56,703 nucleotides of DNA, from positions 1 to 56,703 of the forward strand of contig VGZD01000009.1 of assembly GCA_016872715.1 (NCBI GenBank). Reading direction: 5' to 3'. Origin of the DNA: Planctomycetota bacterium. GTDB lineage: Bacteria > Planctomycetota > UBA1135 > GCA-002686595. Below are positions 27,608 to 37,382 of the stretch, one piece after another (the first letter of the stretch is position 1; every line of letters starts with the position of its first letter). The notes below the pieces were generated by a model. The model saw only the letters and a program-made list of their open reading frames with translations, had not been told where the DNA came from and did not search any database. Made by a program: the position numbers and the translations under genes.

Positions 27608-29653
27608 ATGGGCGAGGGACAGGCATGGCTGGGGTTTGGCGCGGCGGCGGTGATCGTCGTCGTGGCCCTCTCGCGCGCATGGCGCGCCGCGGGCCTGTGG
27701 ATCGCGCTCGCGATCGCGGGACAGGCGGCGGCGCTCTCGCTGTACGTCGCCGGACCGACCGTGACGTACCAACACCTGCGCTTGGAGGGCGAGCGCGCGA
27801 GCGTGGCCGCGGCCGTGCTCGCGGTGCTCGTGCAGACGGTGTGCGTCGCCGTCGCGCTGGGGCGGCGCGCGAGCGAGGTGCGCGCCTTCGCGGGACGCGT
27901 GCTCGTCGGCTGGCGCGCGCTGGCGTTCGTCGCGTTGCTCGCGCTCGCCGCGGCGAAGCTCGCGCGGCCCGCGGAGCGCTCGCTGCTGGAGTTCGCCGCC
28001 GCCACGTCGCTGCACCTCGTCGCGCTCGGCAACTTGGCGCTCGCCGCGATGTCGCTTCCACCGGCCGCGCTCGCGCGGCTCGAAGACTGGCTCGCGCGCG
28101 TCCTCGGTCGGCGCGGCGCGAGCGTTCCCGAGCCGGGCCGCCTCGATGCGTTTGCGTGGACCTGCGCGGGTGTGGCGTTCGCGCTGGCGCTCGCGTGCAA
28201 CGTGTTCGCGTACGAGCGCTCTCCGCACGTGCCCGACGAGATCGTGTACCTCCTGCAGGCGCGCTATTTCGCGGTGGGAGAGCTGTGGCTGGCGCCGCGG
28301 AGCGTGCCGGCGGCCTTCGATCTCGACTTGATGCTGCTCGACCAAGGCAAGTGGTACTGCCCCGTTCCGCCGGGCTGGCCGCTGGTGCTCTCGATCGGCG
28401 TGCGGCTGGGCGTTCCTTGGCTCGTCAACCCGCTGCTCGGCGCGGCGAGCGTGCTCTTGGGCTACCTGTTCCTGCGCGAGCTCGTCGATCGACGCACGGC
28501 GCGCATCGGAACCGTGTTGCTCGCGACGAGCCCGTGGTTCACGTTCCTGAACATGAGCTTCATGACGCACGCGCTCACGCTGCTGTGCGCCTTGCTCGCC
28601 TCCCTCGCCGTCGCACGCGCGCGGCGCACGCAAGGCGTGGCGCTGTGCATCGTCGGCGGCGCGGCGCTCGGCGTGATCGCGCTGATCCGACCGCTCGACG
28701 GACTGATCGTCGCCGCCGCGGCGGGGCTGTGGGCGCTCGGCTGGGGCGGCGCGCGCCTGCGGGTCACCGCGCTAGGGACGTTCATCGCCGCCGCCGCCGC
28801 GGTGGGCGCGCTCACGCTGCCCTACAACGCCGCGCTCACGGGGCGCGCGAGCAGCTTTCCGATCCAGCACTACGTCGATGTGGTCTACGGGCCGGGCAAG
28901 AACGACCTCGGCTTCGGGCCCGACAAGGGGCTCGGCTGGGGCGGGCTCGATCCGTGGGAGGGGCATTCGCCGCACGAGGCGCTCGTCACCTCGCAGTTCA
29001 ACCTGTTCGCGCTCGATGCGGAGCTGTTCGGTTGGGCGTGTGGGTCGCTCGCACTCGTGTGGCTCGCCTTGCTCGGCGCGCGCCGCTCGCGCACGGACCG
29101 CGCCATGGCGACGTTCGTCTTCGCGGTGATCGGTTCGAGCTGGTTGTACTGGTTCAACGGAGGGCCGGACTTCGGCGCGCGCTATTGGTACCTCGCGATC
29201 GTGCCGCTCGTGTGGTTCACCCTGTCCGGCCTGCGCCGCGCGAGCGAGGCCTGCGCGGCGCCCGCGCGCGCCGAGGCGTTCGTCGGCGTCGCCGTGCTCG
29301 CGTCGCTCGCGACTTGGACGCCGTGGCGGGCCTGCGACAAGTACCGCGACTACCGCGGCGTGCGTCCGTCGCAAGTCGCGGCAGCGCAGTTGCGCGAGCT
29401 CCGCGACGCGCTCGTGCTCGTCGAAGGGCGGCGCCACCCGGAATTCGCGCAGGCCGCGCTGCTCAATCGCTTCGAGGATCCGCGTTCGACCGCGACCTTC
29501 GCATGGTTGCGGGATGTCGCCACGCTGGATGCGTTGCTCGCGGCCATGCCCAACCGCACGCTGTATTGCCTGCGCTCAGGCCAGCTCGTCGGGCCGCTGA
29601 CGCCCGAAGCCGCCCGAGAGATCGCGGCGCAAGCGCAGGGCGGCACGCGATGA
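27608..29653 (+). CDS. GT-C-like membrane glycosyltransferase (ArnT/PMT type)
   Basis: The product has 681 aa and about twelve or more membrane helices. The first large external loop has the ArnT/PMT-type motif PDEIVYLLQARYFAVGE with Asp210-Glu211 as probable catalytic acid pair. Four N-terminal helices precede the usual domain, so it is longer than ArnT (about 550 aa). A soluble tail follows the last helix. It should transfer a sugar from a polyprenyl-phosphate carrier at the periplasmic side. The stop overlaps the next gene's ATG by 4 nt (ATGA), so it is the first gene of an operon with an epimerase and a C-methyltransferase. Confidence 0.85.
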   Translation: MGEGQAWLGFGAAAVIVVVALSRAWRAAGLWIALAIAGQAAALSLYVAGPTVTYQHLRLEGERASVAAAVLAVLVQTVCVAVALGRRASEVRAFAGRVLVGWRALAFVALLALAAAKLARPAERSLLEFAAATSLHLVALGNLALAAMSLPPAALARLEDWLARVLGRRGASVPEPGRLDAFAWTCAGVAFALALACNVFAYERSPHVPDEIVYLLQARYFAVGELWLAPRSVPAAFDLDLMLLDQGKWYCPVPPGWPLVLSIGVRLGVPWLVNPLLGAASVLLGYLFLRELVDRRTARIGTVLLATSPWFTFLNMSFMTHALTLLCALLASLAVARARRTQGVALCIVGGAALGVIALIRPLDGLIVAAAAGLWALGWGGARLRVTALGTFIAAAAAVGALTLPYNAALTGRASSFPIQHYVDVVYGPGKNDLGFGPDKGLGWGGLDPWEGHSPHEALVTSQFNLFALDAELFGWACGSLALVWLALLGARRSRTDRAMATFVFAVIGSSWLYWFNGGPDFGARYWYLAIVPLVWFTLSGLRRASEACAAPARAEAFVGVAVLASLATWTPWRACDKYRDYRGVRPSQVAAAQLRELRDALVLVEGRRHPEFAQAALLNRFEDPRSTATFAWLRDVATLDALLAAMPNRTLYCLRSGQLVGPLTPEAAREIAAQAQGGTR

Positions 29654-30621
29654 GCGCACTTGGGAGCTACCGCGGCGTCGACGCGCTCGTGCTCGGCGGT
29701 GGTGGGTTCATCGGCACGTGGGTTGCGGCGGCGCTCGCGCACGCGGGGGCCAAGGTCACGGCGACGGCGCGCGACGTCGCAGCCGCGCACGCCTCGCTCG
29801 CGCGACATGGCGCACGTTGTGAAGTGCGCGCGCTCGATCTCGCGGCGGCGGGCGCGGCGGCGCGACTGCTCGCGCAACTGCGCCCCGCGATCGTGTTCAA
29901 CCTCGCCGGATACGGCGTCGATCCGAGCGAGCGCGACGAATCGTCGGCGGCGGCGCTCAACACGGCGCTGGTGGAGGAGCTGGCGGAGAGCGTGCGGCCG
30001 CGCGACGACTGGAGCGGACAGGCACTCGTTCACGCGGGCTCGGCGCTGGAGTTCGGCGCGCACGACGGCGACTTCGCGGACGCATGGACGTGTCGGCCGA
30101 CGACGCTCTACGGGCGCACCAAGCTCGCGGGCAGCGAGGCATTGCGCGATGCGAGTCGGCGACGCGGCGTCCGCGCGCTCACGGCGCGGCTCTTCACCGT
30201 GTACGGTCCCGGCGAGCATCCCGGACGGCTCCTGCCGACGCTGCTGCGAGCGCGAGCGAACGGCGATCCCATTGCGCTCTCGGAGGGGGCGCAGCGACGA
30301 GACTTCACCTACGCCGCGGAGGTGGCGCACGGACTGTTGCGGCTGGGGGCGTTGGACGACGCCGTCGCGGAACGAGCGCTCAACCTCGCCACCGGACGGC
30401 TCGCGAGCGTGCGCGAGTTCATCGAGATCGCCGCCGACGAGCTCGGCCTCGCGCGCGAGCGGCTGCGGTTCGGTGCCCTGCCGACGCGAGCGGAAGAAAT
30501 GTCCCACGCGCCGACCAGCGTCCTCGCGCTCCAATCCGCGGTAGGCTGGAAACCGGAGTTCACCATCCGCCAAGGCTTGCGGGCCGCGCTGGCCTTCGAG
30601 CGGGACCGTGCGGCAACCTGA
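29650..30621 (+). CDS. NAD-dependent NDP-sugar epimerase/dehydratase
   Basis: The protein has 323 aa. The cofactor motif is LVLGGGGFIG at the N-terminus, and the catalytic YxxxK is Tyr154-Gly-Arg-Thr-Lys158. ARLFTVYGPGEHPGRL and RRDFTYAAEVA are typical of nucleotide-sugar SDRs. It may reduce or epimerise a 4-keto sugar. The gene overlaps the upstream GT-C gene and is followed 11 nt later by a C-methyltransferase. Together with RfbF and RfbG about 7 kb downstream, this is the gene set expected for a CDP-linked branched or deoxy sugar. Confidence 0.86.
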   Translation: MSALGSYRGVDALVLGGGGFIGTWVAAALAHAGAKVTATARDVAAAHASLARHGARCEVRALDLAAAGAAARLLAQLRPAIVFNLAGYGVDPSERDESSAAALNTALVEELAESVRPRDDWSGQALVHAGSALEFGAHDGDFADAWTCRPTTLYGRTKLAGSEALRDASRRRGVRALTARLFTVYGPGEHPGRLLPTLLRARANGDPIALSEGAQRRDFTYAAEVAHGLLRLGALDDAVAERALNLATGRLASVREFIEIAADELGLARERLRFGALPTRAEEMSHAPTSVLALQSAVGWKPEFTIRQGLRAALAFERDRAAT

Positions 30622-30632
30622 GCCGTTCCACC

Positions 30633-31886
30633 ATGTCCACGAACCGAGCGATGCACACCCAACGCGCTAGCTGCCGTGCTTGCGGCGGGAGCGACCTCGA
30701 GCTGTTCCTGCCGCTGGGCGACGTGGCGCTGGCGAACTCGTTCCTGCGTTCGGTCGCCGAGTTCGCGGGGGAGCCGCGCTTTCCGCTCGACGTGTACTTC
30801 TGCCGCACGTGCTCGATGGTGCAGTTGCTCGACGTCATCGATCCCGAGGTGCTGTTCCGCAACTACCTGTACGTCACCGGAACCTCGGACACGATCGCGC
30901 GCCACAACGTCGGCTACGCGAAGACCGTCGTCGAGCTTCTGGGCATTGGCGCACAGGAGCTCGTGGTCGAGGCCGCCTCCAACGATGGGTCGCTGCTCAA
31001 GTGCTTTCTCGCGCACGGCGTGCGCGTGCTCGGCGTCGAGCCCGCGACCAACATCGCGGAGCAGGCGCGCGCCGCGCTCGTGCCGACGGTCAACGAGTTC
31101 TTCGGCGCCGCGAAGGGCGCGGAGCTGCGTGCGCAGCACGGTCCCGCCAAGGCGGTGATCGGCAACAACGTGCTCGCGCACGTCGACGATCCGGTCGACT
31201 TCCTGCGCGGCTTCAAGGCGTTGCTCGACCACGATGGCCTCGCGATCTGCGAGGTGCCGGAGCTCGCCGAGTTCGTCGAGCGTCTGGAGTACGACACGGT
31301 CTACCACGAGCACCTCTCGTACTTCTCGGTGACCTCGCTGATGCGCGTGTGCGAGGAGGCCGGGCTGCGCGTCGTGCGCGTCGATCGAGTGGCCGTGCAC
31401 GGCGGCTCCGTGCGCATGTACGCCGCGCCCGTCGAGCGCGTGCGCGAGCACGCCGCGGACGTCGTCGCGATGAGTGCGCGAGAGAAGTCGACGGGCATCG
31501 CCGCGCCCGAGCGCCTGCGGAGCTTCGCGCGCGACGTGCGGGCGCAGCGCGAGGGTCTGCTCGAGCTGCTCGAGACGCTGCGCGCCGAAGGCAAGTCCGT
31601 CGGCGGCTACGGCGCGCCCGCGAAGGGCAACACCCTGCTCAACTACTGCGGGATCACGACGCGGCTCCTGCCGTGGACGGTCGACAAGAGCCCGCTCAAG
31701 GTCGGTCTGTTCGCTCCGGGCTCGCACATTCCCGTGCTGCCGACGAGCGAGTTGCTCGCGCGCCAGCCGGACTACTGCCTGATCCTCGCTTGGAACTTCG
31801 CCGACGAGATCCGCTCGCAGCAGGCCGAGTACGCGCGCCGCGGCGGGCGCTTCATCCTGCCGATCCCGCGCGCGCGCATCGTCTGA
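30633..31886 (+). CDS. Sugar C-methyltransferase, SAM-dependent (NovU/TylCIII type)
   Basis: The product has 417 aa. An N-terminal zinc-binding part has Cys14-x-x-Cys17 and Cys57-x-x-Cys60. The SAM domain has LVVEAASNDGSLLKCF. The C-terminal domain contains GGYGAPAKGNTLLNYCG, the signature of the C-methyltransferase C-terminal domain. Enzymes of this type add a methyl group to C-3 of a 4-keto-6-deoxy NDP-sugar. The epimerase immediately upstream and the CDP-glucose 4,6-dehydratase in the same region would supply and finish such a substrate. An ATG six codons downstream is an alternative start. No strong Shine-Dalgarno is seen. Confidence 0.9.
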   Translation: MSTNRAMHTQRASCRACGGSDLELFLPLGDVALANSFLRSVAEFAGEPRFPLDVYFCRTCSMVQLLDVIDPEVLFRNYLYVTGTSDTIARHNVGYAKTVVELLGIGAQELVVEAASNDGSLLKCFLAHGVRVLGVEPATNIAEQARAALVPTVNEFFGAAKGAELRAQHGPAKAVIGNNVLAHVDDPVDFLRGFKALLDHDGLAICEVPELAEFVERLEYDTVYHEHLSYFSVTSLMRVCEEAGLRVVRVDRVAVHGGSVRMYAAPVERVREHAADVVAMSAREKSTGIAAPERLRSFARDVRAQREGLLELLETLRAEGKSVGGYGAPAKGNTLLNYCGITTRLLPWTVDKSPLKVGLFAPGSHIPVLPTSELLARQPDYCLILAWNFADEIRSQQAEYARRGGRFILPIPRARIV

Positions 31887-31900
31887 CGCGGCCGCGCCGC

Positions 31901-31906
31901 TAGAGT
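31901..31906 (+). promoter_or_regulatory. -10 box TAGAGT for the TMTC-like gene
   Basis: TAGAGT lies 7 nt before the ATG at 31914, so transcription would begin at the start codon. Confidence 0.5.
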
Positions 31907-31913
31907 TTCGGCC

Positions 31914-33938
31914 ATGTCCGCCAAGAGCCTCGTGGCGTGCGCGCTGCTCGTCGCGGCCACGTCGTGGGCCTTCGCGCCGGCGCTCGAGGCGGGGCTGGTC
32001 AACTGGGACGATGCGCCGTTGCTGCTGGGAAACCCGCACTTTCGCGCGCTGGGAGCGGACAACCTCGCGTGGTGCTTCACCACCAACCACGCCGGGCCCT
32101 ACCAGCCGCTGACGTGGCTGTCCTACGCGCTCGACCATGCGCTCTGGCCACTGGGAGAGTCCCTCGACGCGGCGCACGCGCAGGGGTTTCATCGCACCAA
32201 CGTGCTGCTGCACGCGCTCAACGCCTGCGCGGTGTTCGCGCTGGCGCGGCGCTTGCTCGCAGGCATCGGCGTCGCGTTCGTCGCCGCGCTCGTCTTCGCC
32301 CTGCATCCACTGCGCGTCGAGTCCGTGGCGTGGGTGACGGAGCGTCGCGATGTCCTGTACACGGCCCTGCTCCTCTCGAGCGTGCTCGCGTGGTTGCGCT
32401 GGCGCGAGACATGCGGGGAAGCGCCGCGGCCGCGCGCACCGGCGCTGGTCGCGGCGCTCGCGGCCTGCGCGGCGCCCGTGGCTCTGCTGGCGGGCACGCG
32501 CGGGCCCGTTGGCGAGTGGCTGCGCTTCGAGTTCGAACCGTGGGGCGTGCTGATCGCCGCGCTCGCGCTCGGCGCCTGCGTCGCGGCGAGCCTGCGCGCG
32601 TTCCCCGGCAGTCGCGGGCGCTGGCTCGCGCTCTCGGTCGCGCTGTTCGTGCTCTCGCTGCTCGCCAAGGCCTCGGGCATGACGCTGGCCTTCGCGCTGG
32701 TTGGACTCGACCTGCTCGCGGGGCGCCGCAGTTGGATCGACAAGCTGCCGTTTCTCGCCGCGGGCGTCATGGCCGGTGCGCTGGCCTACATGGGACAGGC
32801 CGCGCAACCTCAGGCCATCGCGAGCTGGAGCGAGCACACGCTGGCCGAGCGCGCGCTGCAGGCGTGCCATGGGCTGGTGTTCTACGCGCGCGTGTCGCTG
32901 TGGCCGTCGCGGCTCGTGCCGATCCACGAGATTCCGGCCGAGATCACGCTCGGCCTGCCGCGCTTCGCCTTCGCCGCCGCGCTCGTCCTCGTCGCCGTGT
33001 GCGCCGCGCTCGCGCTGCGCAGGCGCTTTCCGCGCACGGTGCTCGCCGTGGCGCTCTACGCATGTCTCGTCGGGCCGATGCTCGGGTTCGCGCAGTGCGG
33101 GCCTCAGCTCGTCGCCGATCGCTACAGCTACGTGCCCACGATTCCACTCGCGCTGCTCGGTGCCGCGGGATTGTTCCGCATGCTCGAGCCGCGCAACGCG
33201 CTCTTCTGCGGCTCTCTCGCGGGGCTTGGCCTCGGGTTGCTCGCGCGCGAGCAATGCCACGTGTGGCGCGATTCGGAGTCGCTGTGGAATTGGACCGTGT
33301 CGGTCGCTCCGCGCAGCGCGATCGCCCAGACGGCGCTGGCGGAGACCCTCAAGGAGCGCGCGTTCGCCACGCTGGATGCGAGCGAGCGTCGCGCGCTGTT
33401 CGAGCGCGCGTCGGCGTCCTACGCGTTGGCCATGGAACTCGAGACCGTGCCGCGCACGGCGTGCAACGCGGCGGTCGTGCAGTTGGAACTGGCGCAGCTC
33501 GACACGGCGGGCGCCGCGGCGCGGCGCGAGCGCGCGCTGGAACTCGCACGGCTCGCGCTGGACGCGAGCGAGCGCGCGCGCACGTCGAGCGCGCAGCCGC
33601 GGTTGGTCGCGGGCCTCGCGCTGTACCACCTCGGTCGCGCCCACGAGGCGATGCGGGAGCTGGCGGCGCATCTGGAGCTCGAGCCCTCGAGCGCGGTGGG
33701 GTGGAGCCATCTGGGACTCGCGCTCTCCGAACTCGGCCGCAGTCGCGAGGCCGCGAGCGCGTGGGGCCGCGCCGTTTCCTTGCGCGCGGACGACGTCGCG
33801 CTGCGCTGGCAGTGGACGCGTGCGCTCGAGCGCGCGGGCGAGACGGCCGCCGCGCGGGAGCAGGCTGGCGAAGTGCTGAGACGCGTTCAGGGGCATCCGG
33901 GTGCCATCGAGATGCTCCACAGGCTCGGCGCGCGCTGA
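31914..33938 (+). CDS. TMTC-like protein O-glycosyltransferase with TPR repeats (DUF1736 type)
   Basis: The product has 674 aa. About ten membrane helices are followed by a soluble TPR region from about residue 460. Diagnostic blocks are NWDD near residue 30, YQPLTWLSYALDH, HPLRVESVAWVTERRDVL and DRYSYVPTIP. These match the bacterial relatives of eukaryotic TMTC O-mannosyltransferases. The Asp pair in the first loop is the likely catalytic site. It should move a sugar from a lipid carrier to protein on the external face, with the TPRs binding acceptor proteins. It is a single gene with its own TAGAGT box. Several Arg and Glu-rich TPRs at the end are degenerate. Confidence 0.88.
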   Translation: MSAKSLVACALLVAATSWAFAPALEAGLVNWDDAPLLLGNPHFRALGADNLAWCFTTNHAGPYQPLTWLSYALDHALWPLGESLDAAHAQGFHRTNVLLHALNACAVFALARRLLAGIGVAFVAALVFALHPLRVESVAWVTERRDVLYTALLLSSVLAWLRWRETCGEAPRPRAPALVAALAACAAPVALLAGTRGPVGEWLRFEFEPWGVLIAALALGACVAASLRAFPGSRGRWLALSVALFVLSLLAKASGMTLAFALVGLDLLAGRRSWIDKLPFLAAGVMAGALAYMGQAAQPQAIASWSEHTLAERALQACHGLVFYARVSLWPSRLVPIHEIPAEITLGLPRFAFAAALVLVAVCAALALRRRFPRTVLAVALYACLVGPMLGFAQCGPQLVADRYSYVPTIPLALLGAAGLFRMLEPRNALFCGSLAGLGLGLLAREQCHVWRDSESLWNWTVSVAPRSAIAQTALAETLKERAFATLDASERRALFERASASYALAMELETVPRTACNAAVVQLELAQLDTAGAAARRERALELARLALDASERARTSSAQPRLVAGLALYHLGRAHEAMRELAAHLELEPSSAVGWSHLGLALSELGRSREAASAWGRAVSLRADDVALRWQWTRALERAGETAAAREQAGEVLRRVQGHPGAIEMLHRLGAR

Positions 33939-33999
33939 GCTTGTGGCCGCCACCGTGCGCGCTTGCCACAATCCCGGGCCCTCCGGGGACTTCCAGCTC

Positions 34000-36900
34000 A
34001 TGATCCAGCGCTTCTCCGCCGTCGCTCTCCTCGCCGCTTCCGCCGCCGCTCAGGTCCAGCCCGACGCCGTGCTGTTGCGCACGCCCGACGTGAGCGCCGA
34101 CAGCATCGTGTTCCGCTACGCGAACGACCTGTGGCTCGTCGACAAGCGCGGCGGCGCGGCCCGTCCGCTCTCGTCGCCCGCGGGACCGGAGTCCAACCCC
34201 AAGTTCAGTCCCGACGGCACGCGCATCGCCTTCACCGCGAGCTACGACGGCGGGCAAGACATCTACGTGCTCGATCTCGTCGGCGGCGTGCCGCGGCGCG
34301 TCACGCACCATCCGACGTCCGAGCTCTTGTGCGACTGGCAACCCGACGGCCAAGCGCTCGTCTTCGCGAGCACGGCGCAGTCCGGCCAAGCCCGCGCGCC
34401 GGCGCTCTTTCGCGTCGGCGCGGACGGTGGCGAGCCCGAGCGCCTGCCCATTCCCTACGGCACGTTCGGCTCGGTCGACGAGACGGGTTCGTGGCTCGCG
34501 TACACGCCCGATGCGGGCGAAATGCGCAACTGGAAGCGCTACCAAGGCGGCCTCGCGCAGGACATCTGGCTCTTCAACCTCGTGACGTTCGAGTCGCGCC
34601 GCATCACGGAGCATCCGGGCGCCGACGTGCTGCCGATGTGGAACGGCGCGAGCGTGTACTACGTCAGCGACGCGGGAGCGAAGGCGCGGGCGAACCTGTG
34701 GGTCTACGACGTGCAGAAGAAGAGCGCCGAGGTGGTCACGGAGTTCGCCGACAGCGATGTGCGCGCGGCGTCGGTGGGGCCGCTCGACATCGTGTTCGAG
34801 AGCGGCGGGAAGCTGTGGCGGTGCGAGCTCGCGACGCGCCTGACCGCGCCGGTCACGGTCGTGATTCCCGGCGATCGCCCCAAGCTCGTGCCGCACACGC
34901 TCGACGTCGCGAAGGACCTGCTCGGCGCGAGCGTGGGGCCGAGCGGCGCGCGCGTCGTGTTCGAGGCGCGCGGCGAGCTCTTCGACGTGCCCGCGGGCGA
35001 GGGCGTCACGCGCAACCTCACGAACAGCGACGGCATCGCCGAGCGCTATCCGGCGTGGAGTCCCGACGGAAAGTCGGTGGCGTACTTCTCGGATCGTTCC
35101 GGCGAGTACGAGCTGTGCGTGCGCGCGGTCGACGGGTCCGAGCCCGAGCGCCAGCTCACGAAGCTCGGCCGCGGCTGGCGCTTGGGCCTGTGGTGGTCGC
35201 CCGACTCGCGCTCGCTCGCCTACGTGACGCGCAAGGGCGAGCTGTGGCTCGTGTCGGCTCTCGACGGCGTTCCGCGCCTCGTCGCGACGAGCCCCGAGGG
35301 CAATTCCCCGACGCCGGCGTGGTCCGCGGACTCGCGCTGGATCGCCTTCGCGATGCGCGCGAGCAAGTCGCGTGCGTCGGCCGTCTACGTGCACGATCGC
35401 GACAGCGGCGACACGCGGCAGGTGACGAGCGGGCAGTTCGACGAAGGCGATCCGGCCTTCGATCGCAACGGCGATTGGCTGTACCTCACTTCGCAGCGCG
35501 AGTTCCGCGACCTCGACTCGGATCTCGACGACAACTTCATTTTTTCCGGCACGCGCGCCTTGTGCGCCATCGCGCTGCGCCGCGACGTGGTGAATCCGCT
35601 CGCGCCGGTCGATCCGCGCGAGGGCAAGGGTGCGCGGGCCGCGAGCGAGTCGGCGGACGAGGACGAGCCGAAGGTCGAGTCCGAGAAACCCTCGCCCAAG
35701 CCGGTCGCGATCGAGTTCGAAGGCATCGAAGGGCGGCTCGTGCGCTGGCCGGTGAAGCCGGGCGCGATCGCGAGCCTGTCCGCCCAGGCCGGAGCGGTGC
35801 TGTACGTGCGCTCGCCCTTCGGCGGCGCGGAAGGCGAGCCGAGGCTCGTGCGCTTCGAGCCGGGCGCGAAGAAGAGCGAGCGCGAGGAGCAACTCGTGCT
35901 CGACAAGGTGTCGGCCTACGAGCTCACCGCCGACGGCGCGAAGGTGCTCGCCAAGGTGGGGGAGCGCTGGCACGTGGTCGCTGCGGCCGCGGACGCCAAG
36001 CTCGGCGACGCGCTCGACCTCGGCGGGCTCGTGCTGACGATCGATCCGCGCCGCGAGTGGGCGCAGGTGCTCTCCGACGTGCGGCGTCAGTACAGCGCCG
36101 CGTTCTACGACGAGGGCATGCACGGCGTCGATTGGGAGGCCGTGTGTGCGCGCTATCTCGCCGCGATCGCCGATTGCAGCTCGCGCGACGACGTGCACTT
36201 CTTGATCACGGAGCTGATCGGCGAGCTCAACGTCGGACACGCCTACAACTTCGGTGGGGAGGGCGTGCCCGAGCGCGCGGCGGAGGGACAGCGCGCGGGT
36301 CTGCTGGGCGCGGATTGGACGGTGGAGGACGGTCGTTTCCGACTCGCGCGCGTGCTCGGCGCGGGCAGCTCGGATCCGCGCGCCCGCGGGCCGCTCGCGG
36401 AGCCCTTGCTCGATGCGCGCGCGGGCGACTGGCTGCTCGAAGTCAACGGCGTGGCGCCCGACGCGTCGCGCGACCTGTGCGCGGCGTTCCTCGGCCGCAT
36501 CGGCCGCGCGACGGAGATCGTGCTGTGCGCGACGCCCGCCAAGGACGGCAGCGAGCGGCGGCTCGTGGTCGTGCCGATCGAGTCGGAGAGCGAGCTGCGC
36601 TACCGCGACTGGGTCGCGACGCGCGCCTCGCGCGTCGACGAGCTCTCCGGCGGCAAGGTCGGCTACGTGCACGTGCCCGACACGGCGACGGACGGTCGCC
36701 GCGAGCTCTTCAGCCAGCTCGTCTCGCAGTACCACAAGGATGCGCTCTTGGTCGACGAGCGCTGGAACGCGGGCGGCCAGTTTCCCAATCGCTTCGTCGA
36801 GGCGCTCGCGCGGCCGCGCACGAACTTCTGGGCCTCGCGGGCGCACGAGGATTGGATCACGCCGAGCTTCGCGCACCATGGGCCGAAGGCGATGCTGATC

Positions 36901-37281
36901 AACGGCGCGGCCGGTTCGGGCGGCGACATGTTCCCGTACCTGTTCCGGCAGGCGAAGCTCGGACCGCTGGTCGGGCGCCGCACGTGGGGCGGGCTGGTGG
37001 GCATCACCGAGGAGCCGTCGCTGGTCGACGGCACGCGCGTGAGCGTGCCTTGCTTCGCGTTCTACGAGCTCGACGGCACGTGGGGCGTCGAGGGCTACGG
37101 CGTGGCGCCGGACATCGAAGTGATGGACGACCCGGCCCTGATGGTCGGCGGCGGCGATCCGCAGCTCGAGGCCGCGGTGAGCCACCTGCTCAAGGAGATC
37201 GCGGTGTTCGAGTTCCACCGCCCGCGGCGCCCCGCCGGTCCCGATCGGCGCGGCCCGGGAGTCAGTCCCGAGGATCGCTGA
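34000..37281 (+). CDS. Tricorn-like protease (S41 family), secreted
   Basis: The protein has 1093 aa, close to the archaeal Tricorn length (about 1070). A signal peptide (MIQRFSAVALLAASAAAQ) places it in the periplasm. Two beta-propeller regions come first, with WSPDGKSVAYFSDRSGEYEL and similar TolB/WD-like blades. A PDZ-like part and the S41 catalytic core follow. The nucleophile is Ser973 in GAAGSGGDMFPYLF, with His747 in LNVGHAYNFGGEG. These positions match the Tricorn Ser965/His746 layout. It would degrade peptides in the envelope. The gene sits inside a sugar locus but has no obvious link to it. The upstream 61 nt hold a CACAAT box but no clear TANNNT. Confidence 0.93.
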   Translation: MIQRFSAVALLAASAAAQVQPDAVLLRTPDVSADSIVFRYANDLWLVDKRGGAARPLSSPAGPESNPKFSPDGTRIAFTASYDGGQDIYVLDLVGGVPRRVTHHPTSELLCDWQPDGQALVFASTAQSGQARAPALFRVGADGGEPERLPIPYGTFGSVDETGSWLAYTPDAGEMRNWKRYQGGLAQDIWLFNLVTFESRRITEHPGADVLPMWNGASVYYVSDAGAKARANLWVYDVQKKSAEVVTEFADSDVRAASVGPLDIVFESGGKLWRCELATRLTAPVTVVIPGDRPKLVPHTLDVAKDLLGASVGPSGARVVFEARGELFDVPAGEGVTRNLTNSDGIAERYPAWSPDGKSVAYFSDRSGEYELCVRAVDGSEPERQLTKLGRGWRLGLWWSPDSRSLAYVTRKGELWLVSALDGVPRLVATSPEGNSPTPAWSADSRWIAFAMRASKSRASAVYVHDRDSGDTRQVTSGQFDEGDPAFDRNGDWLYLTSQREFRDLDSDLDDNFIFSGTRALCAIALRRDVVNPLAPVDPREGKGARAASESADEDEPKVESEKPSPKPVAIEFEGIEGRLVRWPVKPGAIASLSAQAGAVLYVRSPFGGAEGEPRLVRFEPGAKKSEREEQLVLDKVSAYELTADGAKVLAKVGERWHVVAAAADAKLGDALDLGGLVLTIDPRREWAQVLSDVRRQYSAAFYDEGMHGVDWEAVCARYLAAIADCSSRDDVHFLITELIGELNVGHAYNFGGEGVPERAAEGQRAGLLGADWTVEDGRFRLARVLGAGSSDPRARGPLAEPLLDARAGDWLLEVNGVAPDASRDLCAAFLGRIGRATEIVLCATPAKDGSERRLVVVPIESESELRYRDWVATRASRVDELSGGKVGYVHVPDTATDGRRELFSQLVSQYHKDALLVDERWNAGGQFPNRFVEALARPRTNFWASRAHEDWITPSFAHHGPKAMLINGAAGSGGDMFPYLFRQAKLGPLVGRRTWGGLVGITEEPSLVDGTRVSVPCFAFYELDGTWGVEGYGVAPDIEVMDDPALMVGGGDPQLEAAVSHLLKEIAVFEFHRPRRPAGPDRRGPGVSPEDR

Positions 37282-37321
37282 GGCCGCGGGCTCAAGCTCT
37301 GCGCGGGCGGCCCCCGATGGT

Positions 37322-37327
37322 TACGAT
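37322..37327 (+). promoter_or_regulatory. Possible -10 box TACGAT upstream of the RfbF gene
   Basis: TACGAT lies 55 nt before the ATG at 37383 in the 101-nt gap after the Tricorn gene. If used it gives a C-rich leader of about 48 nt, unlike the short leaders elsewhere. Confidence 0.3.
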
Positions 37328-37382
37328 TCGGCGCGGCCTCCACAGGCGCGCCGCGCCGCCCCAACTCCCCCCAGCCCAGCCC

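Noticed and set aside
33349..33938. Separate TPR gene after the TMTC membrane region
   Set aside because: The TPR part is in frame with and continuous from the membrane domain, as is usual for this family.
30309..37218. Two very long minus-strand frames (1230 and 1289 codons) across the sugar locus
   Set aside because: They run antisense through the epimerase, methyltransferase, TMTC and Tricorn genes, which have full motifs; the shadow proteins are repetitive Arg/Glu/His-rich and motif-free.
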